Shown here one piece after another: positions 23,616 to 35,053 of a stretch of 64,000 bases of DNA. A program made the position numbers and the translations under genes. The notes beneath the pieces are model-generated. The model was not told the origin of the DNA, made no database searches, and worked only from the letters and a program-made list of their open reading frames with translations. Location: NCBI GenBank assembly GCA_010645155.1, contig JAAGOF010000250.1, positions 912,756 through 976,755 of the forward strand, in the 5' to 3' direction. Every line of letters begins with the position of its first letter. Position 1 is the first letter of the stretch. This stretch comes from Tigriopus japonicus. Lineage: Eukaryota; Arthropoda; Copepoda; Harpacticoida; Harpacticidae.

Positions 23616-25365
23616 GGCATGAGAGGATTTAAACCATGTTCAAGGTGTTCCACGATCAAGAAGAACTGAGCTCAATCCATGTTCCATGTCGTTTTCGGTT
23701 TTAGTAAAAAGGCAACGTCAGAAACAGTTCAGGGTTAGAGTTTTGTGTTTGTCAATGCCAACATTGGTTTTATAGTTTTATTGAAACAGGGTTAAAAAAC
23801 TGAACAAGGACGGAACAAAAACCAAGTTTTATAAAATAAAATGCGTTTGAGTCTATTAATTGATTAAAGTCCTACCACATTTTAAGACGAGATTTTCGCA
23901 AGGCCAAAGTTTTCCCCGACGAAGTGGAACATTTTGTACATAAAGAAAGACGGTTGGATCAAAAACAACACGTGCAACAAGAAATAAATCCTCACATGTT
24001 CCCATTGGCTTAGCTCTCGGGGGACCCCAACTCTCACCAGGACAAAACATAAATGAATGATAATTACTGTAACTATTTCAAGGGCGGCTTGGACATTTTA
24101 TTTATTTTTCTTTTTTAAGAAAAACGGATATCACTTCCCCTTTGCTTACCTAAAACGAGGTATGAGTTACTCATAAGTTCTGTCAAAGAAAAAGGGATTC
24201 TCTGCTCGTTAAAGATAGAACTCAAGTTACATAAAAGACAAATGAAGGAGCAACCTTTAGACTTCAAACAGATGTAAGTGGTCTTTGCTTTCGCACTTTT
24301 GGGGAACTTGGTCAGATGATGCTTCTTCTCTATATCGGGGAAATCAATAGTTGACATAATCTGTAGAGGTGGAACACAGATTTTAAAGACAATTGAACTA
24401 AATCGTATTTAGAAGTAATGCAGTTTATCGGATCGGTAATTTGGTTTTTATTTGGTATCAACATTCAAGTAACAGTCACGATGTAATGTTTGTACCAATG
24501 TTTTGGAAGTAACCTTAGCCATGAGGCAAGCTGAGAGAAGATATAAATCTCAAAATGCGAAGATTCCGCTGTTGCAAACAGAAATTGTATTCTAGATGAC
24601 AAATAATCTATCTTTGGTGTTCGTAAAGCTAATTGTGACGCTCGTTGAGCCTGAGCTTTTTCTCTTGTTTGTGTTCTCCGATGGTTCCACAGACTTAAGG
24701 ATTGCGACTAACATAAAACGGATTTTTCACAATTGAAGACTTGGAAATATATGAAGCAAAAGCTTGGTGCGGTGGTCAAATAAAATATTTTGTGAAGCAC
24801 GTACTATTATGATTCCGTCCAATGAAAAGTTGTCCATAATCATAGACTACCTTTCATGTGGCTTCTTTTTCATCTGGTGTTACGTATGGGATTATATTAT
24901 AGTACATTTCTTTGATGAAAGAAACGTTCCCGTGTTAAGACGGCGTAATTACGAATATTGATTGCTGTTCAAGAGTAACATGAGTGCAGAGATGCTTGGT
25001 TGATCAACCCAACTCTTGTATATCTAACTACATCTCATATATCTAACTCTTTATTGTGAAAACAAAATAATTCAAAAGTTACTTCCTCTGTTCAAAACGC
25101 CATAGAGTTAAATTCGACTAAATTTTCCATAGAATTCAAAAATGTACATGAATTAACTAACTGGTCATGGAAAAGACAAGAAAAACCAAAGACCGAAACG
25201 AGCTCAAACTGGTAGAAAAAGCAACATTTCTATGTTTCAAGACTTGGTCTAAAAGGCTTTTAATCCTTTTTTGACCTTAATTTCTTTAGAATTCTGTCTG
25301 TGGAAAAAGATCATAACTCATTAGTATCTTTGCAATGTTACCAAGATTTCCTTTTGAAATGTCTA
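23616..25365. other. Intergenic, no gene called
   Basis: AT-rich sequence upstream of ICMT. Two short minus-strand open frames (about 23856-24050 and 24115-24357) have protein-like stretches but no recognised family and no plausible splice context. They may be transposon debris. Confidence 0.35.
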
Positions 25366-25920
25366 CAGGGCATACCACTTAAACTGAGACTCGGGTTTTG
25401 TAACATAACTCACTTAATATCCATTCAATCAAAAATGTTGTCACATTATTACAATCCCAGATGCCTTACGTTGAGTAACAAATGTTCAATTTTCAAAATG
25501 GCCACCTATGGTCTTCACCACGGCCTTCAATCTACTAACTGCAGTATCAGCACAGGCACGCACCACAATCTGTGTGACTCAAAGCCTCAACAGCATTGAC
25601 CAAATAAAAATTTCCATCCAATTGAGGCCTGGAGATGAACGAGGACATTCATCCTTGCCTCAGAAATGATAAAAAACATCTTCCAATAACTTTGCCCAAC
25701 CAGTGCGGTATGTCGAGGAACCGGATCTTGTTGGAGGAGCACGAAGTTCAGAGGCCATTTTCGCACATTTAAAATTGTCGTGCAAAAAATTGTTGAAAAC
25801 AAGACATCTTGCCAAAAGAATGCACAAAACATTTTGTTTAAGCAAAAAGTGTGAAACTAAAAATATGCCAGCGCACGAAAGGCAGGAAACTTTCGGTCTT
25901 AATTTAGAAGAGACACCCTG
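25366..25920 (-). mobile_element. Decayed mariner-like element
   Basis: The element is bounded by TA dinucleotides (25364-25365 and 25921-25922) with CAGGG at both termini. On the minus strand, broken frames around 25700-25490 read as the C-terminal end of a Tc1/mariner-type transposase: a degraded S-P-G-L-N-W-M-E-I-F-I-W block (normally SPDLNPLDF-W) and, further on, KAVVKTIGGHFEN, matching the usual terminal GGHFE. Most of the transposase is deleted and stops interrupt the remainder, so it is dead. Confidence 0.6.
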
Positions 25921-25922
25921 TA

Positions 25923-28900
25923 TTGTGATTGTCACAATAAAGTGGCTCTACTCTGTACTACCCGGTACAGACTGGTTCAGTAAAGATCATGAAGTATGTT
26001 GTACCAATATTAGGGTTATTCTTAAAGGATTTTTTTTCACATAACACTAGTTCCTCTTCAAGAAGGAATTCTGAATGATTTGTACATTGATGGGTGCAAT
26101 ATAAGCTAATGTTATGGAGTCAAAGGAAGCACGAAAGAAGCATTCTTTGAAATTTCTATGAATTCAGTTCAAACGACTTTGAATAATTTTGAGAAATGCG
26201 TGGGAGAGTCTGAAAGACCTTTCGATCAATGAAAAGGTCTTGTGCGATACATATTCAGAAATATTTGTACCAATTGTCATAAACTCAATTGCTCAGTGAA
26301 GAAAGAAAACAGTCATTAACCAAACGTTATAAAAAAGTAACCCAAGAATGAGAAAATAAAATCGTCCTGAATACGATAGTTAAGTTTTCAAAGAATATAT
26401 GTAGTTCAAAAACCGCACCGGAGATGTGAAAGAAAAAATAAAATAATAAGTTCAGCGTGGTTTGATGAAATCCGGAATAAGTACTTTTTATGTGGGATTT
26501 TTCTTTCGGGGGATTCTGAGTTGTAGTTTTTTCCATTCATTAGCTGTGGATTTTTTACCACTAGGAAGAATGGGATTTCCTCTATATTTAATGAACACGA
26601 TTAAAATTTATGCGTTATTTGGTCTATTAACGAGTTACTCTTGGCAGATCTCGACAAACCTTAAATAGTGAGTTGATCAAACATTCATCTAATGTCGCCT
26701 TGAAAGCTGTCAGAGGATTTGGAGCTTTTCCAATCTGAGTTTTAAATAAGCAATAACCAAAACGCCCTTTTTGATGAAAAGCGGAACGTATATTTCAATA
26801 GCACATGACTACCATGTCTACTTATATTTATGGTCGAGCCTCAAAAGCTGAACAAATAAATAGTTGTGCCCAATAAATCTTGGGTTGTCAGCGTTTCAAG
26901 ACTTCCGCCTCAAAGTAGGAATGTTTTCATTCATATCAAAGTCAAATGCGTCATCTCCTTCCGTCTATTCTGTTATTCATTATTCAGGTGCAGAGTCATT
27001 TCCTTTGATTTACTTGAATATATGAGTTCTCAAATGAAATCCCAAGAATCGAATCATTGCCCAAAAATCAATGAAATCAATCTGAGGAAAATTTTAGTCG
27101 CAATTTGGAAGGAAGGAAAAGTTGTGAGATGAATCCCAGCCATCCGAAAGTCGTCTACCCTCTCGTTGTTCTACGTAGCATTTGGTACAAATTCGTGTTC
27201 ATTAGAGCGCCATATGGTGATTATTCACAGATCTCTGTCCCTCTGTTCAGACTGTTGGGGACTTCACGAGTTATGGCGAGGATAATACATTCAAAATGGA
27301 GTTATTACTTTTCTTGGTGTTAATTTTTGGAAGCGCAAAGGAATTTAAGAGGCTTTTGTTACGAAACAAAGATACTCCATTAGATCTCGTGTTCCAGTAT
27401 AAAAAGAACAACACTTTTTCAATACAACAAAAATAACATTAGTAGAAGAGTTTTTGGGGAAATTTGGCTCCCTCAATTCGTTAGAGGTATTATCTTTGTT
27501 TCCTCACGTCACATCATATTACATTTGCTTGAAAGGACATGACACTTCTTTCACGAACGATATCAAAAGGCTTTGGTCAATGCAAGAGCTTCACAAGGCT
27601 TTCATACTCAGTAATGAACATTACCAAACACAAAACCACAGTGACCTCCAATCCTTGAAAGGCAAGTACTTGATATGAGGTGTAATCAAAATATCACAAG
27701 CAATATAATAACTCTAACATACCGTGAAATAGATTATGATCCACACCTACAATAAACAACTCACCGCGATCAAAACACTTGTGGAATAGAAGTACAGACA
27801 GCCTTTACACAGACAATATTTCTTTCTTGGCACAGAGCCTTTGCTATTTCCCAATTGATGGAAGCAGCTCTCCAAAAAAAATGAATGGAACAGAGATGTG
27901 AAGCTACTTTCTTATAGCTAGCTAGTTAAGGCTTACAAAATCAATCCAAATTTTGAAAATATGAAAAATAAATTTGCCTAAATTCGTACGGAAAGTTCAG
28001 TTACATAACAAAATTTTGGGCATATTCTTCAAAACATTGAAACTTTTTACAACGATATGATATTGTGGACAAACATGAAAAATTTGAAAAAAATGAGAAA
28101 AAGCAAAATGCCCCATACAAATCATACATTGATGGCTCATTTATAAACGTGAAAATTCAAAATGACGCAACAGAAGTACACATTTCGGACTTCCCAAAAT
28201 AACTTAATGTTTTTAACATGATTTGTGAAGAGATTTTAGAGTGATATTTCAGGAGGTAGGCGTCTGGGCAGATAATTTATCATTTGGTTGACTTCCGATG
28301 TAGAGCATTATCTGATTTCCATTATTGTAAGAGCGACCTCTTTTGGGATTGTTCTAAGTAAACTCCTCAGACTTTTTTGGTTAAATTTATGTGATCTTTC
28401 CGTTTTCGTGAGAAGTTATTCACTTGGACACCCTGAAGTTTGCGCTTGACATCGAGTACAAATGGAAATACAAATAAATTTTATCAAACTCGCAAGCATT
28501 CCTCAAAAAATCCAGCAAGATTACAACTCGCGTTACTTTTCCAAGAAATAAAGTTAGAAAAATTGATGCCCAAAACCTGCTCCAAAATAAACAAAACACA
28601 ACATATGAGTTATGAGTTATGATGTTGTTTCAAACTTGTATATATTATTTCTTTTGGAATACCGCTAGTTTTGATGATAATCAAATAGGCCCCAAAAAAG
28701 TGATTGGTTTCCAGTCCAAAATTCAAGACATTTACACATTTACCATCAAAGTGAAGGAAGACATCAGGAAATTGAACGTAATAGTGGAGTTTGATTAATA
28801 TATCAGGGAACATTGTCCCCTAACAAACAACTCAAGGACTCGTGGTCTGTTCAATTAATGTCTCATACGGTAATGTTGCGGAGCTGACAAGCAAAATCTT

Positions 28901-30133
28901 CAAAGAGGATACAGTTTTGATTGAATTCCGGATTCAAAACTCCCTCTTCAATGGTCCATGTGTTGGTTTGTACCCCACGTGGTCGCTCCAACCCATATAA
29001 TTTTAATTGTCAATGAGAGAGTGCAATAGATGGGCTTGCACCCTCATCAACAGGATACCAGTTACGGTATGTTGTATCCTATCCTGTAGATATCGCTCTG
29101 GCCAAAGAACCCGCATGGTGTTCACTCCAAACTTTCAGGCCGTTCTTTGCGGTCTGAACAGAAGTTGGCTTTGGTCAGTTCAGTTTCGGTGGTGAAATCG
29201 TCAAGACCTCTTGTTCTTGGAGACGATTCTTGACGAGAAGACGAAAGATAAATAGGTGGGAGAAAAGACACGACATGTGAAAATCCGCGATTGCGTCAAG
29301 CAGTGTCTTAGTTTAAGTGTGGTTGGCGTTGCTATTGTCGATCGGACTGTTTGTACTTGTAATCGTGTAATAATTGTTATCTCTTTTCCCTTTGGCACGT
29401 TCGAGATTCCTTCTTTCGAGTGCAAGAGTGTGAGATCAAAGCAATTGATGGCAATTTAGCTCGGAACAGCGGTGAAAGTTCTCTTCTCCTTTATCTCGTT
29501 TCATTGTGCCTTCATCTCGGAATATGATCAGAGGAATAGTATTGGTAAGATAATATTTTGAACACGTTTTAAATTTGGCAAAACAAGGCGGAGCCAATAT
29601 AGTCGCTTTTTGGAGCCAATAAGTGACATGTGGCTATCGATCTTAGGCGCAAGCAACCAACACCTGTCATAATTTTCAGAGCGAACCTTCGATTGAGAAT
29701 TCAAGGAGCTTTAATTACTTCTCGTGAAATTCGTCAAGCAATCAAGGATTTACCAGGAATGTCCTCTTTCTCACCTTTTCAATTACTCTCCATCGCTCGA
29801 ATATTGCTGGAGTAAAAAAATGAGGTGTTCAAAATGCTCTTGAATGTTCTTCCAAACGTGAGCACAAAAAAGGAAACTCGGTAAAACCATTTCACCAGAA
29901 CGATGTTCAAGAAATACTTGGTGGTTTACTCTCAAATGTTGTTTTCAACATGCAATTAATATTGGTCAGTGTTTTCAAGCTAAGCAACCTTGGTCCTTAT
30001 CGTTGTGTCGAATGTTCTCTCAACATTCAACATTAGCCCATATGTTTTAAGTATTTTCAAGTTTACTATGACATATCTACCGGTTTTTCAGTTTTGCGAT
30101 TTTCCAAGTGCGAAAACATGAGCAAAATAAATT
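25923..30133. other. Long intergenic stretch, no gene called
   Basis: AT-rich. A segment at about 26600-26690 resembles 53240-53330 (CTTAAATAGTGAGTTGATCA versus ATTAAATAATGACTTGATCA context), so it is a diverged dispersed repeat. An 8-bp stem CGTCAAGA/TCTTGACG lies near 29200-29237. The missing N-terminal exon(s) of the Spätzle-like gene may lie here or further left; I could not identify a signal-peptide exon. Confidence 0.35.
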
Positions 30134-30137
30134 TTAA

Positions 30138-31616
30138 CCCTTTAGTTACGGTGACATGAAGGAGTTGATTTTTTGATCTCATTTTCATCAGAAGTACTAT
30201 TTGAAATGTCAATAGTATATGTGAATCGTTAAATATAAGATTCTGATGTTTTTAGGCACTCAAATATAATGTTCCCACTCCGAGAACGTTAGGACCTTCC
30301 GGTACCAAAATGTCTAGACTCATGACACGGCTTTCTAAGCAATATACTCTAAATTTTTCGATTTTTTTTTTCTTCAAAGTGGTGAAATACTTTCACTAAG
30401 TTCCAAATTTCGTTCTGCCTATACTATCGTTTTCCATCAAAACTATAGTTTCTATTGTTATAACAAGGGCCTGGAAAAATATTCGGAAAACAACTGTCAA
30501 AATATCCAATATATATTATATTCAAAAGCCCTAGACATTTGCTAAATATTTGAAAAAAGACGAATATTTAAGAAATAATTTTTGACAACGCCATTATTTG
30601 GTATTTTTGTCTGTATGTACCGATTTTCCATATTCGATTTTGGTGAATTCAATGTTTTTGACCGTGTTTGGAGGCATACACTTGACATGTAAGTGATTTA
30701 ACAATACAAGATTCAATTTGCCTCAATAGATGGCCCAGTTTTTTCGTGTTTGACATTAGTTTTGGTTTTGAATGTCGAATCTTAAAATAAATGCCATTTT
30801 GTAGAGATTTTTTGTATTTGGGGTTCATTAGGGGTAAGCCCTCTTGAGCAGTGGTCATTCAATTATTTTCCTCAATTTTGCCTAAAATATTCTTTCTGAC
30901 TCAAACATTCGAGCAAATATTTATTTTTTCCTTGAAACAGCCAAAATATTTAAAAAATCGAGCAAAAACGGAGAAATATTTCTAAAATATTTTATATATG
31001 AAGAAAATTATTTCCGGCCCCTGCTTATAACCAAAGACTATTTTGGCTCGTTTTTGCCAATATTTGACGTGCAACGATCTCTTTCTTTGCAACAATGTTT
31101 TGCACTGAGGCCAAAACACCTTTGGGGTGGCCTCATTTATGCATGTTTTGAAAATGACAACAATTACTTAAGAAAATTGTAAGGTCCCAGCACTAAACGT
31201 CAATATCCTTTGTAGGTAATTTTTGATACCAAAGGGTCCTAACGTTCCCATTGTGGGAACATCAACTTTAAGTGATAATGGATCCGTTATCAATGAACAT
31301 AGAAATATTACTAATTGTTATAACCAATTAATACACTCTTGTCTGTCAGTTGTAAAATTTTTGTTCACGAATGTCTTCAAATCTAAACAAACGAAACGTT
31401 TAAAGTTTGTAAGCCAAAAGTTTGAAAATCTGTTACTTTTAAGGTTTTAAATTTAAGTCCCGTAAAGACTATTTCTACTTTTGAATGTCCTGAGATGACC
31501 ATTTGACATCTATAGAACACTCACAAAAGCTTGGATTAGAAAATCAACTCTTGAATCACTCTTGGCTTGTAAACAAAAAACATGTTCCCATTCTGTGAAC
31601 CTTAGCAACTAAAGGG
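30138..31616. mobile_element. 1.5-kb piggyBac-like non-autonomous element
   Basis: TTAA flanks both sides (30134-30137 and 31617-31620), and the element begins and ends with the inverted repeat CCCTTTAGTT, the piggyBac signature of CCC termini in TTAA sites. Subterminal inverted blocks match over about 40 bp: GAGAACGTTAGGACC at about 30285, and its counterpart on the opposite strand at about 31225-31260. Each carries an imperfect palindrome of the form GTTCCCATTNTGKGAAC, and a third palindrome lies at about 31584. The interior has no transposase frame. Confidence 0.8.
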
Positions 31617-31620
31617 TTAA

Positions 31621-32110
31621 GGCGAATCATAGTCTCTGGATGTTTCAGTTGTAGTTGCTTCATCTTCGAGGTAAAAGTGGAGAAACACTAATTGACAAGT
31701 GCTTTCATTTTTCTCCATTATTTGCAACGTAAAGGTCCTTAAGGGAATGCCAGAAAGCATTGCACCAAACATATCAAGATGAAAGGTGGTGAAGAAGAGA
31801 TCAAGCCTCTAGTACAAGACACTTGATATCATGTTTTGCAGAACTTACGTATTCCAGAGAAATCTTAAGGTACATTTTTCGCCTCAAGTGGTCTTGCTCC
31901 CTTGTTGTGGCTTTTTTAAACGAACAGTTAGTTAAATCATATGCAATGAAGGTGAGGTGTGTGCAGTGTTTCAATCTCTTGATAAAGATAGTTAGGTGTT
32001 CTGTTTCTTTTGAAACACCCGGTAAGCGTGACATGCAGACTTAGGTCTTGTATCACAAAAGGACCACCACTAAATTCTGAGTCATTGTGAATAGTGTGGC
32101 GATCAATTTC
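31621..32110. other. Intergenic with a 29-nt repeated hairpin motif
   Basis: No gene is seen. A 29-nt motif at 31992-32020 (TTAGGTGTTCTGTTTC, then TTTTGAAACACCC), able to form a short hairpin, recurs at 42915-42943 with two differences. Confidence 0.5.
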
Positions 32111-34830
32111 AAGCTGATTCGAATGCCTCAAAGGACCGTGTAGAGCTTGTTTACTTTTCTTCTATCGCTCAATTAGTGCACTTGCCTAACGTTAGATGGC
32201 GCAGTACCTTGAGAGGTCGAAAGTCGAATTGGACTGTGAAATTCTGCCAAGTTTTGGCGTCTATAACTTTGGAAATGTGTGTGTTTTTGCGTGAAAACCG
32301 AATGCTACTTGTACTTTGAAATATGGGCTATAATTTCAACTCTTCTCCTGTTAAGTGTATTGTTCCAAATTTGAATAAATTCATGTCAAGTTTTTGCGCT
32401 CCGACATTGCGCTGCGCATTCATGGACATTTTATGTTCATTGGGTGAGGGCGTTTTGGTCTGCCAGATACAAACAAGTTTTGTTGCCCAGACAACTCATA
32501 ACCAGTGTTGACATAAGTTCCAAATGCAAAGTACCATCAGCATGATTGAAATAATGAAAAAGAAAACCCAACACAGCGTTTAAAGGCAACGAAGGCTTCA
32601 AAGTAATTCTTTGGGATTTGATTACTCCCCTTGTTCCGACAAAATTTCTTGCGAGATAAAGTTCTCATTCCAACGAAAAACGAGCACTACTTAAATCTAA
32701 ATCTAGCAGCACTGATTTTATAACCCAAGGACCCTCCAGCAAGGAATGGTCACCTTTGAATTCACCAAACCTCACCAGCCAATTTGAGCCTAACTGTAAA
32801 CAACGGCAGAGAAAGTTCAGACAGCCAAGAGGAGAATAAGCTTCAAATTGTATGTTATCTCATCTAAAACCCAAATGCCATGGGTAGGAAAGCTGTGATG
32901 TAATTTGTCATGATTATTTCTTTGATTCTATGGCTCCTAAGAACCTTTTTGAGCCAAGCTTGCTTGTGAAAAGTGCCCAAAATCCCCCATGCTCTGGCTT
33001 TGAACATTGATTTGGATATTTGACCATAAGTATTTGCATTGTGCCAAGGCAAACTAAGGTGTTTGAGGCATATCAAAGAGTGTTAGAAACAGTGGTTTCA
33101 ATTGTGTTGGTAAAGAGCTCCTGAACTGAAGCTTCAATGATCAAGACCAAGAATTATTTAAGCAATTGTACAATGCCATCATTTTGTCAAGAAATGGAGT
33201 CCATCCGAATTTGTTGTGCCTGAGGTTCAAAAATGGACCACATGAGGCGCACGCACCATACTGGGTATTATTCATTTTACTTATTTACTTACTAATTTTC
33301 CAAATTTTCTGAAAGGGTTTCAAAACCCTTCCTTGAGTTTGACCTTTTATTATTTTAAACTAATGCAAAAATGAAATTGGAAACGAATTTAAAAAGTAAT
33401 AAAAATACCAAACCAACAATGGGTTTTTGAAACCCAGTTACAAAACTATGAATATTGATTACACAACCACCCTGAATACTACGGACTCTTGATCACAATT
33501 GACAACATTTGTGCATCCACGGCAAGTGTCAAAATAAGAAGATTCTCTCAACCTCGAGGGCATTGGGGGTCGTCAAAGCCAAATTTGACTCTGAATCAAT
33601 AGAAATGCCTGAAAACGAGTGGAATACGTCAGATGTTATATATTTGAAAACGATTCAAACACACAATGCCTTGATTTACAAAATTAGGGACTTCCAAAGT
33701 TGCTTAAAATGATGCTCTTGGTTTTTTTCTCAACTGAATATGGTGTGCCTCTTGTGGTCAACTTTAGAACCTCAAAGCACAACAAATCTTGGATCTCGGC
33801 CATTGTTTTTCAATGCCCAGTGGTCTCTAAATTTCAAGAAAGCAATTGTGCTTGTGGCTCAAAAAGAATATTAGAGCAATGGCAAACTATTGTTATTTGA
33901 CAAGGCAACAAGAACAAGTTTCTCTTTCAGTGTTGTTTAAGAGCAAAACTTGAATGTTCCCTGTGGGTTCATCTCCAAGACAAACCAATATCCTTGGGTA
34001 AAGGGTTTCTGCAATTTTAAATACTACTCAGGCACTTTGTTCATGAGAGTGTCCAGTGATTTAAGCAAACACAAAATATCCAAGCAGACATCAAGACTTC
34101 CCACATTAGCATTTGAGGTCTCTTTTGCCCATTGACTGATCCAATTTGAAAACTGAATATTTTCTTGAAAATAACTTTTTCTCCATGCCAATTGAATATT
34201 CTGCAAATCAGACCATGTTGGAAAAGACAAGAAATTGTCAAATTAAGCAATAAAAAATTTCATACAAATGTATTTTATGCTTTTGGAATGGGTTAAAACA
34301 AGGATACCTTCAACTGGTTAGTTTAAGTTATAGTTATAGGTCTGAGTTTAGTGAGTTTACTGAGTTTTATAGGTTATGAGTTATAGGTCTCCCTGGTTAA
34401 AATATAAAAATTAAAGTCTTGAGTGATCTTGCTTTCAATGGCCTTACTTGGAACCAAAAATGTCGTGTCGCTTCCTTGCTCAAGAGTCCTCGCCTCTCCC
34501 TACAAACACCAGGAATTCGCAGCGCAATCTCGAAGCGCCAAAACTTGACGACAACTTATTCAAATTTGGAACAATACACTTAACAGGAGAATAGTTGAAA
34601 TTACAGCGCATATCTTAAAGAACAATTAACATTCGGTTTTCACGCAAAAACACTTGCATTTTCAAAGTTATAGACGCCGAAACTTCGTGGAATTTCACAG
34701 TCCAATTCGTCTTTCTACCTCTCAAGGTGTTGCGCCATCTAACGTTAGGCAATTGAACTCATTGAGCGAACCAAGAAAAGTAAACAAGCTCTACACGGTC
34801 CATTAAAAGCAATGCGCATTCCAAGCTCAC
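32111..34830. mobile_element. 2.7-kb element with about 310-bp terminal inverted repeats
   Basis: The left arm (about 32111-32425) and right arm (about 34510-34830) are inverted copies. Examples on the left are GGACCGTGTAGAGCTTGTTT, CTAACGTTAGATGGCGCA and GAATTGGACTGTGAAATTC, all found reverse-complemented on the right with scattered differences. Between them, the minus strand at about 34230-33480 has protein-like but stop-riddled frames (e.g. QNIQLAWRKSYFQENIQFSN and GYWFVLEMNPQG), probably remains of a transposase. I could not assign a superfamily or a certain target-site duplication. Confidence 0.6.
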
Positions 34831-35053
34831 TGTACATAAACCCATTAATTTTCAAGAAATGAATTTAAAAAACTTCAAAATAGGCCCATTAAAAAGTCTC
34901 TCTGGCATAGAGCACCTCACGCACTTAACAACAAACGATATAAAGAAATTATTTTTTATAGATTTTAACAACCTAAGTTTGTTCTCACTTTTTTGCCCCC
35001 TTATCATTTTAAGAGGGATTTCTATCCTATTCTTTTTTTTGCTTTTGTTGCAG

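Noticed and set aside
29630..29815. 61-codon plus-strand frame with protein-like composition
   Set aside because: No recognised domain, no supporting splice partner, and isolated in repeat-rich sequence.
34859..35053. Upstream extension of the Spätzle-like frame as the true N-terminus
   Set aside because: The hydrophobic stretch coincides with a long pyrimidine tract ending in TTGCAG, the hallmark of a splice acceptor, and the 60 residues before it are not signal-like. It remains possible but is less likely.
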